In this document: positions 25,201-35,275 of the stretch, one piece after another | How the letters are laid out: every line of letters starts with the position of its first letter | How positions within the stretch are numbered: position 1 is the stretch's first letter | From: Amyelois transitella | Lineage: Eukaryota; Arthropoda; Insecta; Lepidoptera; Pyralidae | Direction of reading: 5' to 3' | Assembly (NCBI RefSeq): GCF_032362555.1 | Contig: NC_083525.1 | Location: 1,969,501 to 2,033,500 of the forward strand | Length of the DNA stretch: 64,000 nt | Translations under genes and position numbers: made by a program | Notes under the pieces: model-generated | What the model was told of the DNA's origin: nothing | Databases searched by the model: none | What the model saw: the letters and a program-made list of their open reading frames with translations, nothing else

Positions 25201-28200
25201 CAATTTATTCACAAATCGTTTTATTGTTCTGGGATTTTGGATATGGTTGGAACTATTTATTTCTAATCAAGTCGTAGGTCTATAATATATTTATAAACGT
25301 GGAATAAATTGATTTTTTCTTTACTTATCACCGAGTCGAGCAAAAGAAAAATATATTTTCTCTTTTTCTATAGGTATATAAGAATATAGGTACTGATTAC
25401 AAACAATTTTGCAAAGCTTTATTGATCAGCTCTCTTATTTAACGATGACTCTTCTTCGAAATTTTCATGCAATATTGGTTCTTGAAACCTAAAATAAGTA
25501 GATTATTAATTAAAAGTAGTCCTAAATACTGCAGAGAACAGTAGTGGCATGATTGTGGAATGTACCTACATACATAAATAATTATCACAATTCATGAATG
25601 TCAAAATGTCAAAAAGTCATGCCTAGTATATATTTCCATTTATTGGGTTGGAATTTCCAATATTACAACTAAGATTCGTTGTTTCGCTACCATTTGATTT
25701 TGTGATAGGTACACCTGTATTTCCTTCAAACGAATTTCCTCCGCTCGTTAGAATAAAAGAAAATTGAGTGAAACAGATTTTTAGGTCGTATTGTATGAAT
25801 TGATGTACAAACATTGTTATTATATTGTTCGTCGTCACAGGGCCTGGGGTCCGTCCGTTCATCTTTATATGTATATATATATATATATAATAATATAATA
25901 GCTGATGCCCGCGACTTCGCGTAAATTTCGAATTTTTCCGCGTAAACTTATTTGCAGGCAAACTAATGCCTTGAGTTCATTCAAATGACGATAACTTTTA
26001 TTTTAGGTGAACCGATTTTGATGAAACAAACTTTAAATCTGATTTAAAACAAAGCAATTGGTGAAAGTTTGAAGTAAATCGGTTCAGTACTATCGGAGAT
26101 AAACGTGATCATACATACAGACAGACAGACAAAAAATTCAAAATCAAAATGTTTGCTTTCTATTACCTATAGAATAGATTTATTTTCAAAATAGGATACA
26201 AGGTATCACTTATTGACGTCACATATAATAATTCATTCTAAGTGTCCCTCTATCTATTTCAATCAAAAATACCAAATGTACAGACAAAATATTTTTACTG
26301 TTTTATTATATGTAGGTACTATAGATATTTGAATTAATCTTCCAGTATCGTCCACCTGTTCCCCTGGTCCAACATCCTGGACAAGGACATGAACCTGTCG
26401 GACTCGTTCCGCGTGCCCGACCCCAAGACCGGCCAGATGCGCAGGCTCATCTCGCAGATATCGCCCAAGGAGGAGGAGATGTTCAGGAACATGCTCCGGA
26501 GGCTGAACCACATCATTCAGGTGTGTATTCTTCATTATTCATTCATCATATACTAAGTCACGTCTATATCCCTTGCGGGGTAGACAAAGTCAACAGTCTT
26601 GAAGAGACTGATAGACCCCTAGTCTTTTTAATTTCCTCCCACCCTAAGGTTGACTGGAAGCGATAAGAAGCGATAAGTCCGCCTTTGTACCTCATTAACT
26701 ACCTGTGTTTTTTTCTGTTTTTCTTTTTCTTATGGTGCAATAAAGAGTCTATCTATCTATCTAGTCACGTCTATATCCCTTGCGGGGTAGACAGAGCTAA
26801 CAGTCTTGAAGAGACTGATACACCACGCTGTTCAGTTTTGATAGAATTGAGATTCAAATAGTGACAGGTCGCTAGGCCATCGCCTAAAATATGAATCCTA
26901 AATTTATAAGCCTATTCCTTAGTCGCCTCTTACGACATCCATAGGAAACGAGATGGAGTGGTCCCATTCTTTTTTTATATTGGTGCCGGGAAACACACGG
27001 AAATTCTTATTAAATACTTACTTATTTTATTGACGTAGCGGGAAAAACTTGTTTTACCATACTAAGTCATAGTATGGTAAGCTTACATTTTATTATATGT
27101 ATACTAGAGGCCGCCCGCGATTTCGTTCGCGTGGAATCATTCTAGCGGGATTCTCCGGGATAAAAATATGTATTCTGTTATGTTATATGTTATTCTGGGT
27201 CTTCAGCTACCTACATACCAAATTTCATCGTAATCGGTTCAGTAGTTTTTGCGTGAAAGATAAGGATATACTTATTACGTTTCAAAAATAAAATTTGTAT
27301 ATATTTTTTTTATTTAATACTACCTAGTTGTCCCGGCAAACGTTGTTTTGCAATTTGTGTGTATGAAAAAACATTGTGACACGAGAATTTTTATATTATT
27401 TTATATATTTCATGCATTGACGTACTATAATTATAATTGATCGAAGATTTCATGTTAAAAAAGGGCCAAGTTCGTCGACCACATTGTATTAACAAAGTCG
27501 GTATTCGATTTTTAACGTACAATTCATTTCATGTTCTTAAAAAATGTTATTTAAGTTTCGCAGCTCATTAAAATTCGTTTTTGTCAGTTGCTGTGCTATA
27601 CCTACGGGTAACGTGTTCGTGCCATTAACTTGATATAATGCTTTAATTTTAGGTGGCAAATGAAAAGGACGTGAGGATAATGATTGACGCCGAACAGACA
27701 TACTTCCAGCCGGCCATATCCAGGATCTGTCTTGAAATGATGAGGAGATACAACAAAGTGAGTGCCGCCAATGTTCGACACACTTTTTGATTTCCTTTGT
27801 TTTGTAATATATATATATAGTCACATCTATATCCCTTACGGGCTAGCTAGACAGAGCCGACTGCTTTAAATAGACTGGTTGACCTCGCTCAGCTTTTTGG
27901 CATAATGATAGAATTGAGATTCAAATAGTGACAGGTTGCAAGCCCATCGCCTAAAAAAGAGTCCCAAGTTTAAAAGCATATCCCTTAGTCATCTTTTACG
28001 ACATCAATGGGAAAGAGAGAGAGTGGTCCTATTCTTTTTTTTTAAATATACATACATACATACATACATATCATCACGTCTATATCCCTTACGGGGTAGA
28101 CAGAGCCAACAGTCTTGAAAAGACTGAAAGGCCACGTTCAGCTATTTGGCTTAATGATAGAATTGAGATTCAAATAGTGACAGGTTGCTAGCCTGTCGCC

Positions 28201-30945
28201 TAGAAAAGAATCCCAAGTTTGTAAGCCTATCCCTTAGTCGCCTTTTACGACATCCATGGGAAAGAGATGGAGTGGTCCTATTCTTTTTTGTATTGGTGCC
28301 GGGAACCACACGGCAATATACATAACCAGTTTTAAATAGTATTAAATATACATAACCAGTATACATAACTCAGAAATCAAGCGTGGGTAAATATTTGGCG
28401 CTTTCCTACACTGAGAAACTTAATCTCCTTATGGTTTTGTTTTGTATGAGCAGGTGCAATTTTAAACATGCAGTCGACTGTACACACGTTATGTCTCCCG
28501 CAGGATAAGTTCCTAGTGTTCAACACGTACCAGACCTACCTCAAGAACACGTACAACGAGATCGTCACGGATTTGGAGCAGGCGCAGCGGCAGAACTTCT
28601 ACTGGGGGGCCAAGTGCGTGCGCGGCGCTTATATTGAGCAGGTGTGTTTATGTTTAGGAACTTATCTCTTTACAGGTTATGACTATGTAATATTTTTACT
28701 TTAGGTCTAAAGAGGCGTACGCTTATGATTAAAACCCAGTGTGTGTCAGGTAATTTCACGGATATATTTCAGTTTGCCGATTGAGCAGGTGAGTTTAAAT
28801 TTATGAACTTATCTCTTTACAGGTCATGACTATGTAATATTTTTCACCTAAGGTCTAAAGAGGCCAGCCGTACGCTTATTATTAAGATCCAGTGTGTGTC
28901 AGGTAATTTCACGGATTTACTTCTGTTTGCCTTGGTAAACGTGGACTTTTAGGCAACTGGTTGCGCAGATTGACTTGTTTTGTCGGTTAGCATTCAAAAC
29001 AATGTATGTAGAGTAGATATCTCAGGAAAATTTGTGGTGGCAGCGGTGGGATAACTCGTGTTTTTCTTCACGAGAATATCTTTGAGTCAAACGCAACCAC
29101 ATGACCAGTTAGGCTCTCTTACTAGGTAATATATAGCTACTAAAGTTTATTTAACTTTAAATGTTGTCTTCCAGGAGCGCGCCCGAGCCGCCGCCATGGG
29201 CTACGAAGACCCCACGTGTGAGAACGTGGACGCCACAACCGCCTCTTACCACAAATGTCTCAAAGAGATTCTCAGCAGGGCCAAGGTGATTCTTTATCTC
29301 TTTCTTTCTTTCTCGCTCTTTCTCATCTTTGCGTGTTTTCAGTGACATCCTCCGCAATAATACTTTGGGGCCTATTCTAGAAGGAGGCTGCAGTCAGCCA
29401 TTATTTTTTAGTATTTTTTATTTTACTCTGCTGGATTGTGTGAATTATTTGAAACTAAATGTGATTTTCATTCGAAAATTAGTTTTATTAGTTAACGTTT
29501 ATATCGCGCAAGGGATATACACAGACGTGATTATATGTATGTATATATTGATAAACAATATCCCTTTCATTAATATTGATGTATTATTACAGACCGGCCC
29601 GAATCAAGGCCGTGTCGGCATAATGGTGGCGTCTCACAACGAGAACACTGTCCGCTACGCCATACAGCTGATGAAGGAGCACGGCATCAAACCCGACGAC
29701 AAGGTGGTCTGCTTCGGACAACTGCTGGGAATGTGCGACCACATCACCTTCCCGCTGGGTAACAATTTATTTTATTTTTAGAAAAAAAAAATAAACAAAA
29801 AAATACTTAATCTTGAAATCGCTTAGTCACGGGCGTTGCTTTGTCCAGTTGAGACTCACGAGACTTAACTGTGACACGCTAATCGCATCTCCATTACACT
29901 TCTATCAGTGTTAATTAAAAGTTAAATTCGGTTGTTGAGGGAGTGAGAGGAGAAGGAGAGGAGCTGGTCTTATAAACTTTTACTCGGTACTTTATATTGT
30001 ATGTCTGTCACGTACCATTTGTACTGTACGCTACGTCGCTATTAGCTGATGATCGATAGATTGTCTGCTTCGGACAACTGCTGGGCATGGCCGACCACAT
30101 CATCTTCATTGTACTGGGTAACATTTTAGTTAAATTTTCTTGTAGCGACATCTCTACGTCACACACTATTAACCAATCACAGCAAAGTGTACTAGGCCAT
30201 CAGCTAATAACGATACATTCCTCTAGAAAAGTTTTTACGGATTGAAGCATAAATACAACTTCTGACTCAATAATGTCAGAACCGTTACTCCCCAGGCATA
30301 ACGTCATCCAGGTAAAAAAAACATCTTCCCTTTGTGGCGGTCGATCTCGAGTCATCGCTCCCGCTACGTCCATAAAATTAGAATATTCTCTCTTTATTAG
30401 AATAGTCTCGTCGGATACTCGTACCGAGCGAACGGTGTTCAAACATTCTGACGCTTTGTGCACTATATTGATTATTTTTTTTTTACACTTGTATTTGTTG
30501 GTTTTCTATTTTGTTGAGTTAAGCGTGTTCATGGTTTACTTTATCATTAAATATAAAATGCGTTTTACCTGACACCTTGTATAAATGTAATCTCCCTTTA
30601 TATCAATAGCATATGGCATATTTTCAATTTTTCTTTTGAGAAATGGTGAGAAAATAGAGAATCTTCTATCAATTGGCCGTAATAAACTAAAAAAGGTCTG
30701 TTAAGCCTTCTACATTTAAATGGGTTTATTCTATTTCAGGGCAAGCCGGCTACTCGGCCTACAAATACGTGCCATACGGCCCCGTGGTGGAGGTCCTGCC
30801 CTACCTGTCGCGGAGGGCGAACGAGAACCGAGGCTTCCTCGTCAAAATCAAGAAGGAGAAGGGCCTCCTTCTCAAGGAAATATTCCGCCGCATATTCTCC
30901 GGCCAAATGTTCTACAAACCCGATGGCAAGTACACTCCCGTGTAA
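10210..30945 (+). CDS. slgA: Proline dehydrogenase, mitochondrial (5' end outside window)
   Basis: This FAD enzyme of the mitochondrial inner membrane/matrix side oxidises proline to pyrroline-5-carboxylate and feeds electrons to the respiratory chain, an important fuel route in insect flight muscle. Coding exons are 10210-10331, 11442-11528, 19476-19657, 20617-20681, 21803-21981, 26346-26520, 27653-27757, 28504-28641, 29175-29285, 29593-29758 and 30740-30945. They total 1536 bases, all with GT-AG borders and compatible phases, giving 511 residues plus stop. Recognisable blocks are [101 protein letters not shown] and YLSRRANEN. The paired arginines of the last block (codons 30811-30816) correspond to the proline-carboxylate-binding pair of the family. 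The insect enzyme is longer, so about 150 or more N-terminal residues and the targeting peptide must lie upstream. Several introns contain copies of the gene's own splice borders. Confidence 0.95.
10359..10774. mobile_element. MITE-like element in proline dehydrogenase intron
   Basis: It starts TTAGGGTTGACATC and ends GATGGCAACCCTA, so the ends are imperfect inverted repeats next to TA. Both sub-terminal regions carry TCCGG-rich runs (TCCGGGTTTCCCCGG near the left end, GTCCGGTTTTCC near the right end). The interior is AT-rich. It sits less than 30 bases after the exon donor at 10332. Confidence 0.45.
10935..11065 (-). repeat. Repeat with ACACCGGATTTTGATGAGG core
   Basis: A member of the AACCGATTTTGATGAAA-type repeat group. 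It is followed by TTCTACCCGTGCGAAGCTGC, typical of the end of this group. Confidence 0.45.
11080..11330 (-). mobile_element. Rep-A copy, near full length
   Basis: Reverse orientation, from the ATAATCACGTCTATAATCCC end to the GGTTCCGGGAACCACACGGC-type head. It lies about 110 bases before the exon at 11442. Confidence 0.7.
12151..12234 (+). mobile_element. 46-bp 5'-truncated Rep-A insertion with 19-bp target-site duplication
   Basis: GTAGGTACGTCTTAGATCT occurs at 12151-12169 and 12216-12234. Between them lies only the last 46 bases of Rep-A (GTCTACCCCGC...ATGTATG). It is a complete, very short target-primed insertion. Confidence 0.9.
12300..12600 (+). mobile_element. tRNA-derived SINE candidate plus Rep-H-like end
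   Basis: GTTTCAAATCCCGGTTAGGG near 12330 resembles a Pol III B box. The element then runs through TTATAAAATATAGTATCGTT to AATTTGTCCCGTATATATTT. A reverse copy with a better B box is at 21500-21665, and a 3' fragment is at 50745-50825. After 12525 there is a TTTATTGCACAAAAATTTAA segment of the Rep-H type. Confidence 0.55.
12600..15260. other. Intronic AT-rich stretch
   Basis: Part of the roughly 8-kb second intron of proline dehydrogenase. Apart from a short Rep-A-like tail near 14275-14310 (ACGTGATTATATGTATG), I see no gene, structured RNA or clear repeat here. Confidence 0.5.
15262..15465 (-). mobile_element. RTE tail
   Basis: Begins with (CATA)n, then AAATCACGCCTCTTTCCCGG, and continues to TTGATCAAGATACGTTCGTC. 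It is a 5'-truncated non-LTR copy on the minus strand. Confidence 0.75.
15636..15740 (-). mobile_element. Rep-A 3' fragment
   Basis: Contains TGATCACGTCTATATCCCTT and AGAGCCAACAGTCT, then degenerates into a short CTAGCTAGTCTAGTCTGTCT run. Confidence 0.6.
15818..15990 (+). mobile_element. RTE tail
   Basis: The frame [18 protein letters not shown] is preserved and ends at the usual GCGTGATTTTATG and (TATG)n. It is in opposite orientation to the RTE tail at 15262-15465. Confidence 0.75.
16000..19475. other. Intronic stretch with minor repeats
   Basis: The rest of the second proline dehydrogenase intron. It holds Rep-C pieces near 16165-16215 and 18330-18450, a CT-repeat near 17083-17098 and AT-rich sequence. 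No exon was recognised. Confidence 0.5.
19707..20185 (+). pseudogene. Four tandem partial copies of proline dehydrogenase exon 3 and its donor
   Basis: The 3' half of exon 3 plus about 50 bases of intron recurs as 19707-19866, 19867-19963, 19964-20103 and 20104-20180. The copies alternate long and short, as if a two-copy unit had itself been duplicated. Each keeps a donor-like end: GTGGCGAGTAAG, GTGGCAAGTAAG, GTGGCGAGTAAG and GTGGTAAGTAAG. The third copy is open in the exon frame and reads [13 protein letters not shown] and LVSIDAVA, almost the host peptide. The first has lost its frame. Confidence 0.88.
21185..21480. repeat. Degenerate repeat related to the RTE tail
   Basis: Contains GACGACGTACCTTGATTAAA and AAGTCAAGAGTACCCTAAAC, which resemble an older subfamily of the RTE tail (compare 24340 and 36215), interrupted by unrelated sequence. 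There is no coding frame. Confidence 0.4.
21495..21665 (-). mobile_element. tRNA-derived SINE candidate
   Basis: On the minus strand it begins near CCGGGCTCAAATCCCGGCC, a good B-box context, and ends at AATTTGTCCCGTATTTA. It matches the element at 12300-12515 in reverse. Confidence 0.55.
21671..21773 (-). mobile_element. Rep-A 5' fragment
   Basis: Only the head half is present (CCTTTTACGACATCCATGGG to the ACACACACGGCAC end). It stops about 30 bases before the exon at 21803. Confidence 0.6.
22492..22747 (-). mobile_element. Rep-A copy, full length
   Basis: A nearly complete reverse copy with a (CATA)n start and a GGTGCCGGGAACCACACGGC end. Confidence 0.72.
22905..23070 (-). repeat. Rep-C copy
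   Basis: Reverse Rep-C with GCGACTCCATCTGACCTCCG. It extends into a TGCAGGTTTCCTCACGATGT segment not seen in the other copies. Confidence 0.55.
23333..23600. mobile_element. Two Rep-A fragments in inverted orientation
   Basis: A reverse copy (23333-23480) meets a forward copy (23482-23600) at the CTAGCCCTCCATCTCTGA junction. This gives an imperfect foldback of Rep-A 3' halves. Confidence 0.6.
24130..24330 (-). repeat. Rep-C copy, long
   Basis: The most complete reverse Rep-C. It runs from the TTTTAGTCCTGGTTGCATCC segment through GAGAAGAGCCCGGGGTTTGC to GGATCCATGGTTACAAATCC. Confidence 0.6.
24340..24518 (+). mobile_element. RTE tail, diverged subfamily
   Basis: It begins AATCGGAGACGTTCTAGCAA rather than the usual AAGGACGTCCTGG and keeps CATGAAGAGAGTTATGAATG and CCCTCCGGGAAAGAGGCGT. 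The copy at 36215 is of the same subfamily. Confidence 0.65.
24523..24798 (+). mobile_element. Rep-A copy, full length
   Basis: Complete forward element. It directly follows the (TATG)n tail of the RTE copy, so the two tails and heads are contiguous. Confidence 0.72.
24800..25880. other. Intronic AT-rich stretch
   Basis: Nothing beyond AT-rich sequence and a short (TA)n run near 25866-25890 was recognised. Confidence 0.45.
25900..26240 (+). repeat. Two adjoining AT-rich repeats
   Basis: The first part has GATGCCCGCGACTTCGCGT and AACCGATTTTGATGAAAC and ends in (CAGA)n. From 26165 there is a GGTATCACTTATTGACGTCA block that recurs at 40220 and, reversed, at 49400-49520. Confidence 0.5.
26552..27003 (-). 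mobile_element. Rep-A fragment, Rep-H piece and Rep-A copy in series
   Basis: A Rep-A 3' fragment (26552-26612) is followed by a Rep-H-like piece (AGGTTGACTGGAAGCGATAA to GGTGCAATAAAGAG, ending in (TCTA)n) and then by a nearly full reverse Rep-A (26757-27003). All lie in one intron of proline dehydrogenase. Confidence 0.6.
27105..27300 (+). repeat. Repeat of the GATTTCGTTCGCGTGG type
   Basis: Contains GGCCGCCCGCGATTTCGTTC and ATCGTAATCGGTTCAGTAGT, belonging to the same broad group as 7760-7990. Confidence 0.5.
27818..28315 (-). mobile_element. Two full Rep-A copies in tandem
   Basis: Reverse copies at 27818-28048 and 28050-28315. The second has a (CATA)n tail that abuts the truncated head of the first, suggesting one inserted at the end of the other. 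Confidence 0.7.
28633..28930 (+). repeat. Tandem duplication spanning the exon-8 donor
   Basis: A unit of about 145 bases occurs twice, at about 28633-28779 and 28780-28930. It starts with the last bases of the exon, ATTGAGCAG, then the donor, and continues through GAACTTATCTCTTTACAG, GACTATGTAATATTTTT and CCAGTGTGTGTCAGGTAATT. The real donor is GTGTGTTTA at 28642; the copy is GTGAGTTTA near 28791, closer to consensus. Confidence 0.9.
30036..30213 (+). pseudogene. Displaced copy of the end of proline dehydrogenase exon 10
   Basis: Positions 30060-30130 repeat the exon end with its donor: TCTGCTTCGGACAACTGCTG then a GGTAACA donor. The frame is open and reads [18 protein letters not shown], with Cys to Ala, Thr to Ile and one inserted codon relative to the host exon. 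The piece is bracketed by short inverted repeats, TATTAGCTGATG near 30040 and CATCAGCTAATA near 30197, so it may lie inside a small captured or foldback element. I see no good acceptor in front of it. Confidence 0.85.
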
Positions 30946-32850
30946 ATAAAACACTGTTTGTTATATTAGTCTAATTTAATAGTGAGCTATGAGAATGTGT
31001 AAGTCAATTTTCGTTCGTACAACAAGTCCAGTTGGCAACCGCCGCTTGGTACGCGGCGGCTGTAATCGATTGCCACTATGTTGCCGGCCGACAAACAACT
31101 CGATTGATATCGATTATTAGACTTGCGTTTTGTTATCTCGAATGCCATGAATGAAATTGCGGTATAGGATTGAATTATTAAATCTATACAGTATTTAGCG
31201 CTTTTACAGTATTCTGTTTTTAAATTAACGCTTATTTCCGTAGTTCGATATGTTGAGGAAGTTGTAACGCGTTGTGTAATTAGAGGGTAAATTTTGAAAA
31301 GTCATGCATTTGTACGTGCATCTTCTGTGTAATATAATCGGTTACTTAATTGCAGGGTATTAATTAAACAATTTGTGCAGTTTGTTTTACTTTATATCTT
31401 TGTACTTACGATTTGTAAGCGCGATTATGATGGGCTAAAACTGTACATATTGTTTAATTCAATGTATCTACCAATGAAATGTAACAGCGTTTTACACGAA
31501 CTTGGCTTTATTACTGCCGTGCACTCCTTTGATGTAAATAGTAACAATATTATTATTTATTTTAAGACAATAATATATCTATATATAATTGCGTTAGAGT
31601 TTTCTTAAATAAAATGATAACGGAATTTGGAATTAATGGATACTCTTTCAAAAATGGTCCGGGTGTATGAATTATTTACATGTGGATAGAATACCTATTG
31701 TTATATTATAGGTGCAAGAATTACGGCAACTTAAAATGCATTTCTGTCAGTTTTTAAAAAGTGTTTACTATGTTTTGTTATATTAAACTTGTTTATATGT
31801 TTTCAAAATAGGGTTATTTCAGTGTAAGTTGAAACTTTTCTTATTCTAATACTAGTCAAGTCTTTTATAAATAAAACTGATAAATCTGTTAATAAATACG
31901 AATTTTAGTGGTGATAAACAGACATAAAATCTTTACTAAGTTATTTGCTCATAATATTCGAATCTCATGTATAGGTTTTTCATGGGTTTAAGACGTACGA
32001 GAATAAAACCCAGTGACTCAGTTCCTTTGCCGCAAAATTTATATTTATCTATTATAGTTTAATAATTATGATCAAAATATGGATTAAATAATTTCATGTG
32101 ACCCTGTATTTATTTTTATATTAGAAAATTAGCTGATATGACCCTATTAAATATTATTTATTAATTTTATGTGAACCTCCTATTAGCTTTCACTGGATAT
32201 TCAGTTCCTAAACTATTTAAGTGTTGGCTCTTACAAATGTTCATTGTAATGTCTGTAAAAATAAGGTACAAACGGTTATTGAAAGTTTAAAAAGGAGATG
32301 ATCATTGCCTAAATGTGCGAAACATTACATGTTTCTGTATAAGGTATTGCCAATTACAGACGCATTATAGATAAACCAACATTAAGGAATGACATGCCTT
32401 ATAAACCTTTTTTGAGCAGCGTAGCAGCTCCTCCGTGATTATGAACTTATTGAAAACATCACGAGCTTTTACCGAATGATTAAAAGAAAATTCTTATAAA
32501 TTTATAAATGTCATTGGTAGTTAAATGTAATTATTTTAATATCTAAAATAATAGTGTTTATTAGTTAAGCTTTTTAACAATATGCCGCTGACTGTTGTAA
32601 GATAAATGCTGGACATTTTACTAGTGTTGTGTATAATTCGAAAGATATGTCATCTTACATTTAACTATCAATGGTAAAAATCCCAACTGGCATTAATTAT
32701 ACTTATTCGAATATTATTTCCTCATTACAATTTTAATTTCTAAGTGATTTATAATTTTATCCATATCTCGGCTAATTGTGATGCTATTTTTAGATTATTT
32801 TACGAATAGACTTTTAATAAAGACAAATTTCGTTTTGATCATTTTATTTT
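30946..32850 (+). other. Likely 3' UTR of proline dehydrogenase
   Basis: AATAAA occurs at 30945-30950, overlapping the stop codon, at 31608-31613 and at 32816-32821. The region is AT-rich, lacks the interspersed repeats common elsewhere in the window, and has no coding frame, which suits a long 3' UTR. The actual cleavage site cannot be told from sequence alone. Confidence 0.45.
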
Positions 32851-33767
32851 ATTTTTATCCCTTTGTTTTTATTCTTGTGTTGCGCTTAAAATAATTTTGG
32901 ATAGAAAAACAGGTGATAAATAATATTTTGCCACCTTTTTAACCTGTACTGGTCATTAGACTTCTCATTATCCTCTTATCTTATAAAATTAATTTTACAA
33001 ATTCGTAACAACTTTGACCATTCCATTTTTTTTCAGTAGTTCGTCAATTTCTTTTCAAAAAGACGATATTTAACATTAAGCAGATATGTTAAAAATATGG
33101 ACAAAAGTCCTGTGTATTAAGTCACTAAATGTTTGATGTGTGTAAGTAACTGACAAAAAATAATAATTGGAGTTTAATTTTAGTGTGTTTGAGTTTTGAG
33201 CTTCACTTGCATAGTGCTTGGAGTCAAAGCACATTGTTATCAATCATTAGAAAAAATTATATAATTATATCAGACAATAATATTTGTATATCATATGTGT
33301 GAATCTCGATTATATATATGTTTGTGCCCTTTCAATGTCGTTGGATATTTGTTTCTGAAATAATAAAATTATTTAATTAACAACATTGAAATTCTTAAAT
33401 AATAAAATTATTTAAGCACAACATTGAAAGATTTCTGTGACTTGGCGCATGTACTCTACCGTGCACGTTTTCAGTTTCGATCGATTAAGAAGAACGATAG
33501 AGTCGAAGCATTAATTCTAAGGTAAGATTTTTTGAAAGAAATATTGCTATGTAGGTCTTTCTAATATAAATTGAGGACGCGACGACGAATAGGGTTTTAG
33601 TATTAGTTTAAATAAACGTGTTAATGTTGATTCGTGTGTTATTTCATACCTAAACAATAAAAAATAGATTTTTTATAAATAAATATAATATTTAACATTT
33701 TTTTCGGTGCTTTATACTTACTGAATGCATTGTTGTCGAAACTTTAGCGTTCAGACGACAGATCGTT

Positions 33768-34135
33768 ACGTCTTTATCCCTTGCGGGGTAGACAGAGCCA
33801 ACAGTCTCGAAAACACCAATAGGCCACGTTCAGTTGTTTGGCTTAATGATCGTATTGTGATTCACCCCACCCCCCCTTCCCCCAAACCATTAAGTAAAAC
33901 ATTCTCAGTCCTGCTTACATCCTCTTTAGACAAGAGCCTGGGGCGCGCCTTTCGACCATGATCCTAGATTGGGTGAGTCAGGTTTTTACACGAAGTGACT
34001 CCCGTCTGACCTCCGCAACCTTCCCAGGAAATCTTACTCCTACTGGATCATAATGTATGCAGAGATCGCGGCAAGTGGAAAGAGGTAGTCTCTGCCTACC
34101 CCTTCGGGAAAGAGCTATGATTTTATGTTATGTTA
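33768..34135. mobile_element. Rep-A fragment, Rep-C copy and RTE tail in series
   Basis: A reverse Rep-A 3' half (33768-33868) is joined to reverse Rep-C (33895-34055). A short forward RTE tail follows (34055-34135, GTCTCTGCCTACCCCTTCGG) with a TATGT repeat end. Confidence 0.6.
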
Positions 34136-34679
34136 TGGATCATAATGAAAGCTGCACAAAATGAATTCCTTTAATCGCCTTTTCCGACAGCATGGCAAAG
34201 TAATGGAGTGGTCTTTTTTTCTAAAATAAACCACACGGTATTAATCAAGACATAGGCTAAATAAAACACATAATCAATCAACAATCAGTTTATTTCGTCA
34301 TACATCGTGGATACAAATATTCTAACATTCAACTTCAACAACACTGCTTGTAGAAAAATATGTCCAGAACATGATATTGGAAACGACTGATTTTTCTAAT
34401 AAGTATTTATTTATTCAGATAATTCAGAGTAAGAGATAGTTGCACTTTTAGGAAATCTTCAATTAAGACGTCATAATCAGAACATTTATGAAAGACTTCT
34501 TCCTCCTAGTATTAATTCCGGTTACACTTTTTTGACCATAACTCTGGATTGGGAAAGTCAGGTATAAGAAACCACGTTTGTTTGTTTGTTAAAAAGTATC
34601 TATTCACTAAATATATTTATGTATAAACTTATTAATAAATAAACATACATAAACTAAGATAAATTGCCTGAAGTTCGAT

Positions 34680-34835
34680 CTAGGTGCTCAACTGGACAGG
34701 AACTTAAATACATTATTCTTAAATATGTTGAGGGTCTGTGCTTTTTTAGTGTCCAAAGGGAGAGAATTCCAAAGCTTTGCAGCCTTTACATTGCACGTTT
34801 TGCCCGTGGACCAACTGATATGCACAACTAGTTGT
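34680..34835 (-). pseudogene. C-terminal fragment of a non-LTR retrotransposon protein
   Basis: On the minus strand the frame reads KAAKLWNSLPLDTKKA followed by LNIFKNNVFKFL and a stop. The LWNSLP...FK...KFL arrangement is characteristic of the C-termini of jockey/CR1-type reverse transcriptase proteins. Only about 40 codons remain. Confidence 0.6.
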
Positions 34836-35139
34836 GACATTGGGATTTTTTTATTAATAAAATATTTCTCGTATACTCAATCTTATATATCTTATAACCT
34901 TTGTAGGGGAATAATTAAAAATAATAAATGACTAAAGAAGTTATAAAAACTGGTGGATCTGATATCGCAATTCGTAATTCCTTTACAGCTTTACATCTGC
35001 ACAGAAAATTACATGAGATACAAGGACGAGGACAACATTTCTATAATTTCAAGAACTTTCATATTATTCTGCATTCTATAATCACAAGCTATCGAAATAT
35101 TCCACAATCCACACACTCCTATATCGTTACTTCTACTCT

Positions 35140-35275
35140 TAACGTGGGGTCGGCACAGTATTTTAGTTTCTTATTTGATAAATTTTCACAAAGTACATAT
35201 ATTTTTGCCTTTGTAATCTCAATGGGCAGCCTCTTTATAGGTACTCATGCTTTCCTCCGCGCTATCTAAAAGAGC
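35140..35275 (+). repeat. Repeat with ACGTGGGGTCGGCACAGTAT
   Basis: The same conserved start recurs at 40488-40615, and in both places it is followed by CT-rich sequence ending near ACTCATGCTTTCCTCCGCG or its equivalent. Class unknown. Confidence 0.45.

Noticed and set aside
34928-35269. 113-codon ORF in an intergenic region
   Set aside because: No recognisable domain, no codon bias, and it partly overlaps a repeat that also occurs at 40485.
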